Assembly (NCBI RefSeq): GCF_015350975.1
Contig: NZ_JADKRX010000003.1
Span: forward strand, 293,278-357,277
Origin: Curtobacterium sp. VKM Ac-1395
GTDB lineage: Bacteria > Actinomycetota > Actinomycetes > Actinomycetales > Microbacteriaceae
Length of the DNA stretch: 64,000 bases
Direction of reading: 5' to 3'
Below the pieces are notes generated by a model. The model ran no database searches. It was not told where the DNA came from and worked only from the letters and a program-made list of their open reading frames with translations. This document shows, piece by piece, positions 59,938-64,000 of this stretch. A program made the position numbers and the translations under genes. Each line of letters opens with the position of its first letter. The stretch's first letter is position 1.

Positions 59938-60668
59938 CGGGTCGCCGCCACGTCGGCGCTCGCGTCGTCCGTCGCGCGCTCGGTCGCCGAGGCGACCTCC
60001 TCCGGCGTCGTGCCGCGGAGCGCGACGACCTGCTGCAGCACCTGCTCGAACGCTGCGGGGTCCTGGGCACCCGAGACGCCGTACTTGCCGTCGATGACGA
60101 AGAACGGCACCCCGTTGATGCCGAACGCCTGGGCCTGGGCCTGGTCGGCGCGCACGGCGGCGAGCTGGGCGTCGTCGCGGAGGGTGCGGAGCACCTCGTC
60201 CCGGTCGAGCCCGACCTCGGCGCCGAGGTCAGCCAGGGAGTCGTCCTGCCCGACGTGCTCGCCGCGCTCGAAGTAGGCGGTGAAGAGCCGCTCGACCATC
60301 TCGAGCTGCTTGCCGTGCTGCTTGGCGAGGTGGATGACCTGGTGCGCCTTGACGGTGTTGGTGTGGCGGAGGGCGTCGTAGTCGTAGTGCAGGTCGACCT
60401 GTGCGGCGATGCCGGCGACCCGGTCGATCATCTCCTGGGCCTGCTGCACCGGCAGTCCCTTGTGCTGGGAGAGGAACTCGGCCTCGGTCCCCTCGAAGTC
60501 CACCGGGGTGTCGGGGCTCAGCTCGAACGAGTGGTACTCGACCTCCACACTGTGCCCACCACCCTTGGCACCGAACGCGGCGACGCCGGCCTCGAACTTG
60601 CGCTTGCCGATGTAGCACCAGGGGCAGGCGATGTCGGACCAGACGTCCACCTTCACAGAGTCGCTCAT
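59934..60668 (-). CDS. DsbA-family oxidoreductase, FrnE-like
   Basis: 244 residues, thioredoxin-like DsbA fold without a signal peptide. CPWC at residues 15-18 (SDIACPWCYIGKRKF) is the active site; HSFELSPDTPVDFEGTEAEF, the helical insertion, and GINGVPFFVIDGKYGVSGAQ with the cis-Pro loop complete it. FrnE proteins act as cytosolic isomerases or 2-hydroxychromene-2-carboxylate isomerase relatives. The last 20 residues are Ala/Thr/Asp-rich. Confidence 0.92.
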   Translation of the reverse strand: MSDSVKVDVWSDIACPWCYIGKRKFEAGVAAFGAKGGGHSVEVEYHSFELSPDTPVDFEGTEAEFLSQHKGLPVQQAQEMIDRVAGIAAQVDLHYDYDALRHTNTVKAHQVIHLAKQHGKQLEMVERLFTAYFERGEHVGQDDSLADLGAEVGLDRDEVLRTLRDDAQLAAVRADQAQAQAFGINGVPFFVIDGKYGVSGAQDPAAFEQVLQQVVALRGTTPEEVASATERATDDASADVAATR

Positions 60669-60701
60669 GCTCAACGACAACGCGACCGTGCACCCGGCAT
60701 T

Positions 60702-60731
60702 CCCGGAGTCCCGGAGTCCCGGAGTCCCGGA
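60702..60731. repeat. 8-bp tandem repeat (CCCGGAGT)3.75
   Basis: Three perfect copies and most of a fourth, between the frnE start and the nested inverted repeat after glyS. Confidence 0.95.
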
Positions 60732-60736
60732 CGCAG

Positions 60737-60798
60737 GACACCGGTGTTCAGCAGTCGCGCCGCGTCCTTCCGCGGCGCGACCGACGAACACCGGTGTC
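60737..60798. terminator. Nested inverted repeat downstream of glyS
   Basis: Outer arms GACACCGGTGTTC (60737-60749) and GAACACCGGTGTC (60786-60798); inner arms GTCGCGCCGCG (60754-60764) and CGCGGCGCGAC (60771-60781) with loop TCCTTC. Both pairs are perfect. It lies 49 bp past the glyS stop, so it may terminate glyS. The outer arm is itself a palindrome (ACACCGGTGT), which a plain terminator would not need. Confidence 0.7.
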
Positions 60799-60847
60799 GT
60801 GCGGGCCCTCGGCGACCCGCGAACGACGGGTTCTCGCCCCTGACGCG

Positions 60848-62245
60848 CTACGCCCCGAGCAGGCGCTCGGCGAGGTACCCCTGCAGGCGGTCGAGGCCCA
60901 CGCGCTCCTGGCTCATCGTGTCGCGCTCGCGCACGGTGACGGCCTGGTCCTCGAGCGTGTCGAAGTCGACGGTGATGCAGAACGGCGTGCCGATCTCGTC
61001 GTGGCGACGGTAGCGACGACCGATCGCACCGGCGTCGTCGAAGTCCACGTTCCAGACCTTGCGCAGGTCGTCGGCCAGGCCTCGGGCGACGGGCGAGAGC
61101 TGCTCGTTGCGGGACAGCGGCAGCACGGCGGCCTTGACGGGCGCCAGGCGGGGGTCGAGGCGCAGCACGGTGCGCTTGTCCACGCCGCCCTTCGCGTTGG
61201 GGGCCTCGTCCTCGTGGTACGCGTCGAGCAGGAAGGCCATGAGCGCACGGGTCAGGCCGAACGACGGCTCGATGACGTACGGCACGTACTTCTCGTTCGC
61301 CGCCTGGTCGAAGAAGCGGAGGTCCTTGCCGGAGGACTCGATGTGGTTGTTGAGGTCGAAGTCCGTGCGGTTCGCCACGCCCATGAGCTCGCCCCACTCG
61401 GTGCCCTGGAACCCGAAGCGGTACTCGATGTCGGCGGTGGCGTCGGAGTAGTGCGCGCGCTCGCCGTCCGGGACGTCGAAGCGACGGAGGTTCTCCGGGT
61501 CGATGCCGAGGTCAGTGAACCACGCGACCGAGTCGGCGATCCACTGCTCGTAGTGCTCGCCCGCGGTGGCCGGCGGGACGAAGTACTCGATCTCCATCTG
61601 CTCGAACTCGCGCGTGCGGAAGATGAAGTTGCCGGGCGTGATCTCGTTGCGGAACGCCTTGCCGACCTGGCCGATGCCGAACGGGGGCTTCATGCGGCTG
61701 GTCGTGACGACCTGCGCGAAGTCGACGAAGATGCCCTGGGCGGTCTCCGGGCGGAGGAAGTTCAGCCCCTCTTCCGACTCGACCGGGCCGAGGTAGGTCT
61801 TGAGCATGCCGGAGAACTCGCGGGGCTCGGTCCACTGGCCGCGGGTGCCGCAGTTCGAGCAGGCGATCTCCGCCATGCCGCCCTCGGGTGCGCGGCCCTT
61901 CTTGGCCTCGAAGGCCTCGATGAGGTGGTCCTCGCGGAAGCGGTGGTGGCAGTGCAGGCACTCGACGAGCGGGTCGGTGAACGTCGCGACGTGCCCGGAG
62001 GCCTCCCACACCTTGCGGGGCAGGATGACGGCGGAGTCGAGCCCGACCATGTCCCCGCGTCCGCGGACGAACCGCTGCCACCACTGGCGCTTGATGTTCT
62101 CCTTCAGCTCGACGCCGAGGGGCCCGTAGTCCCACGCGGAACGCGAACCGCCGTAGATCTCACCCGACTGGAAGACGAAGCCGCGGCCTTTCGCGAGCGC
62201 GATGACCGAGTCGAGACGGGAGGGCTGAGCCAAGGAGAACTCCAT
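60848..62245 (-). CDS. glyS: Glycyl-tRNA synthetase (single-chain alpha2 type)
   Basis: 465 residues, class-II aa[22 protein letters not shown], the zinc-ribbon Cys pairs CLHCHHRF and [25 protein letters not shown], motif 2 [20 protein letters not shown], and motif 3 [15 protein letters not shown]. Charges tRNA-Gly. ATG 62245 starts 15 residues before the conserved block. Confidence 0.97.
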   Translation of the reverse strand: MEFSLAQPSRLDSVIALAKGRGFVFQSGEIYGGSRSAWDYGPLGVELKENIKRQWWQRFVRGRGDMVGLDSAVILPRKVWEASGHVATFTDPLVECLHCHHRFREDHLIEAFEAKKGRAPEGGMAEIACSNCGTRGQWTEPREFSGMLKTYLGPVESEEGLNFLRPETAQGIFVDFAQVVTTSRMKPPFGIGQVGKAFRNEITPGNFIFRTREFEQMEIEYFVPPATAGEHYEQWIADSVAWFTDLGIDPENLRRFDVPDGERAHYSDATADIEYRFGFQGTEWGELMGVANRTDFDLNNHIESSGKDLRFFDQAANEKYVPYVIEPSFGLTRALMAFLLDAYHEDEAPNAKGGVDKRTVLRLDPRLAPVKAAVLPLSRNEQLSPVARGLADDLRKVWNVDFDDAGAIGRRYRRHDEIGTPFCITVDFDTLEDQAVTVRERDTMSQERVGLDRLQGYLAERLLGA

Positions 62246-62293
62246 CAGTGTCGCCGAGCTGGATGCTCGGGGCGGGGAAGGGACCGGGCAAGC

Positions 62294-63328
62294 CTAACGG
62301 GCGAGCACCCGGGCGACGGCGTCCACGTCCGACTCGTCGTTCCAGTGGTGGAACGCGAGCCGGAGCCGCCCCGCACGGCCCGACGCGGTGATCCCCGCCG
62401 CCCGCAGCGCCGCCAGCGCTGAGCCGGACGCGTCGGGCATCGTCACTATGGCCTGCGTCTGCCGGGCCGACCCGAGGGCGTCCGTCAGCCGGTCCGCGAG
62501 ACCGGTGGCGTGCCTCCAGGCCGATGGCACGTCGAGTGACGCGACGTGCCGCAGGGCGGCGACCGCCCCGGGCCAGGCCTGCCAGGCCGGGGAGACGTCG
62601 AAGCGGCGGGCGTCGTCGGCGAGCCGCATGGCCGGTCCGTAGCAGGACGCCCAGACGTCCGCGCCCGCGTACCAGCCGGCCTGGGTCGGGCGCAGCCAGC
62701 CGAGCGCGTCGTCCGAGAGCGTCATGAAGGCGACGCCGCGCGGCGCACAGAGCCACTTGTAGGCGTGGGTGACCGTCACGTCGTAGGGGTCGGCCGACAC
62801 CGGCAGCACCCCGGCCGCCTGGGTGAGGTCGCAGAGCGTCCTGGCACCCACCGCGCGGGCTGCCGCCACGACGCCCGCCGAGTCCGCGACGACGCCGGTG
62901 GCCGACTGCACGGCGGACCACGCGACGAGCGCGGTGTCGGACCGCAGGCTGGTGGCCAGGGCGTCGAGCGGGACGCTCCGGACCCGGACGCCGCGGTGTG
63001 CCTGGGCGAGGAAGGGGAAGACGATCGAGCTGAAGTCGCCGTCGGGCACGACCACCTCGGCACCGTCGGGCAGCGCCGCGGCGACCACCGCGGTCATCGT
63101 CGAGGTCTGCGAACCGGTCGCGATCCGCGCCGCGGGCACGCCGACCACCTGGCTGAAGAGCTCGCGGCCCTCCTCGACGAGGCCGCCGTAGCGGACCGGG
63201 TCCACGTGGCCGCCTCCCCAGAGGTCGAGGTCGGCCCGCATCGCGGCGAGCGTCCCGCGCGTCGGGAGCCCGGCGGTGCAGGCGGCGAGGTAGCCGTGGC
63301 CGTCGACGAAGGAGTCCATGGTCGCCAT
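62294..63328 (-). CDS. Class-V aminotransferase-fold PLP enzyme
   Basis: 344 residues. HGYLAACTAGLPTRGTLAAM at the N-terminus, ATGSQTSTMTAVVAAALPDG for PLP phosphate, DLTQAAGVLPVS with the Asp to the pyridine N, and VTHAYKWLCAPRGVAFMTLS with the Schiff-base Lys. It resembles cysteine desulfurase/kynureninase-fold enzymes, but no Cys loop is seen. The ATG at 63328 is uncertain: 63319 and 63379 are in frame, the latter with AGGA upstream. It is divergent from a LysR gene that probably regulates it. Confidence 0.85.
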   Translation of the reverse strand: MATMDSFVDGHGYLAACTAGLPTRGTLAAMRADLDLWGGGHVDPVRYGGLVEEGRELFSQVVGVPAARIATGSQTSTMTAVVAAALPDGAEVVVPDGDFSSIVFPFLAQAHRGVRVRSVPLDALATSLRSDTALVAWSAVQSATGVVADSAGVVAAARAVGARTLCDLTQAAGVLPVSADPYDVTVTHAYKWLCAPRGVAFMTLSDDALGWLRPTQAGWYAGADVWASCYGPAMRLADDARRFDVSPAWQAWPGAVAALRHVASLDVPSAWRHATGLADRLTDALGSARQTQAIVTMPDASGSALAALRAAGITASGRAGRLRLAFHHWNDESDVDAVARVLAR

Positions 63329-63390
63329 CGTCGCGGCGGCACGGGCATCACACCAGGACAGCTTGCTTCGCCCTGCCATAACATCCTGTT

Positions 63391-64000
63391 GTGGACGACC
63401 TCGACCCGCAGCTGCTCCGGACCCTCCGTGCCGTCGCCGACGCCGGCTCCATCACCGGCGCTGCGGCGTCCCTGGGGTACAGCCAGCCCGCCGTCAGCCA
63501 GCTGCTCCAGCGCGCGGAGCAGCGACTCGGGCACGCACTCGTGCTCCGCGGCGCCCGCGGGGTGAGCCTGACCGAGGCCGGCCAGGTCCTCGCCGACCAC
63601 GCGCTGCACGTGCAGGCAGCGCTGACCGCTGCCCGCGAGGACCTCGACGCCGTCGGCGGCCTCACGCGCGGGCGGGTCCGGATCGCCGGGTTCCCGAGTG
63701 CGTCGTCCACGCTCGTGCCGGCCGTGCTCGCCTGGTTGGCCGACCGCGTGCCGGGCGTCACCACGACCTACGTCGAGGTCGAGCCGCCCGAGGCGCTCGC
63801 GATGCTGCGCCGAGGGGAGGCGGACGTCGCGCTGACCTTCACCTACGTCGGCGACGAGGTCGGTGCGGTCCCGGACCCGGGGCTGCTGACGCGGTCGATC
63901 GGGCGGGACCCGCTGGCGCTGGTCACGCCCGTGGGGGTGGGGGCAGGGGCAGGAGCGGGTGCGGGGTCGGCGGTCCGGTCTGGAGGCTCGGATCGCGGTG
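63391..64000 (+). CDS. LysR-family regulator, 3' end outside window
   Basis: 203 codons visible. HTH: LDPQLLRTLRAVADAGSITG then AAASLGYSQPAVSQLLQRAE. The effector domain starts GRVRIAGFPSASSTLVPAVL. GTG 63391 has TAACAT (63379-63384) exactly 6 nt upstream. Near the window end, where family members continue the ligand-binding fold, a Gly-Ala run (PVGVGAGAGAGAG) from G-rich repeats is inserted. It is divergent from the aminotransferase gene. Confidence 0.85.
   Translation, partial: MDDLDPQLLRTLRAVADAGSITGAAASLGYSQPAVSQLLQRAEQRLGHALVLRGARGVSLTEAGQVLADHALHVQAALTAAREDLDAVGGLTRGRVRIAGFPSASSTLVPAVLAWLADRVPGVTTTYVEVEPPEALAMLRRGEADVALTFTYVGDEVGAVPDPGLLTRSIGRDPLALVTPVGVGAGAGAGAGSAVRSGGSDRG

Overview
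The window is 64 kb of a high-G+C actinobacterial chromosome, most likely from Microbacteriaceae and Curtobacterium-like. That placement is inferred from gene content and order (aceE - fasR-type regulator - fabD - fabH - acpP - fabF - DUF3145, and dusB - dgt - dnaG), from many GTG starts, and from many start codons that sit 6-7 nt after a TANNNT -10 box, as in leaderless transcripts. No database search was possible.

Layout. (1) 1-4.7 kb: the end of a GntR/YtrA-type regulator whose C-terminus is a Gln-Asp hexanucleotide repeat running off the left edge, its membrane partner, a broken transposition-type AAA ATPase, a UDG-superfamily protein coupled to a TDT/TehA transporter, and a divergent LysR regulator. 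(2) 4.7-8.8 kb: a minus-strand fluoride-resistance cluster (UspA, phosphoglycerate mutase, two Fluc/CrcB subunits, inorganic pyrophosphatase, enolase), joining the F- exporter to spare copies of fluoride-sensitive enzymes. (3) 9-24.7 kb: an accessory region of short orphan genes, mostly small membrane proteins. It also holds a serine-recombinase fragment, a proline-iminopeptidase-like pseudogene, a TetR/amidohydrolase pair with a perfect operator, an ECF sigma/membrane-protein pair, a GNAT, and an unrecognised two-gene unit (328-aa protein plus 4-TM protein). At least fourteen copies of a short imperfect palindrome lie mainly just past gene 3' ends.

(4) 25-29.5 kb: a tightly coupled five-gene plus-strand cluster: holo-ACP-synthase-like PPTase, carrier protein, acyl-CoA-dehydrogenase-like flavoprotein, class-II aaRS-like amino acid:[carrier protein] ligase with its Cys/Glu/Cys zinc set, and a double alpha/beta-hydrolase protein. 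It looks like a small carrier-protein pathway that loads an amino acid, oxidises it and releases it. It is the best candidate here for an undescribed system. (5) 29.5-46 kb: a His-rich lipoprotein, a hydrolase, a peroxiredoxin, pyruvate dehydrogenase E1, the FAS-II operon with its regulator, DUF3145, DUF1684, an AI-2E-family permease, a GT4 glycosyltransferase, a DMT transporter, peptide deformylase, a lipoprotein, and tRNA-Met and tRNA-Asn. (6) 46-53.7 kb: a minus-strand oligopeptide-type ABC transporter (binding protein, two permeases, double ATPase), then a further ATPase and a 2-hydroxyacid dehydrogenase. (7) 53.7-54.8 kb: about 1 kb without genes, built of ~262-bp tandem repeats with two alternating palindromes. 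(8) 54.8-64 kb: dnaG, dgt, dusB, a YbaK deacylase, a DsbA-family FrnE protein with a coupled 55-aa protein, glyS, a class-V aminotransferase and a LysR gene cut by the right edge.

Consecutive genes are often fused by 4-bp ATGA/GTGA stop-start overlaps; these were used to choose starts. I saw no rRNA, CRISPR array, intact insertion sequence or prophage.
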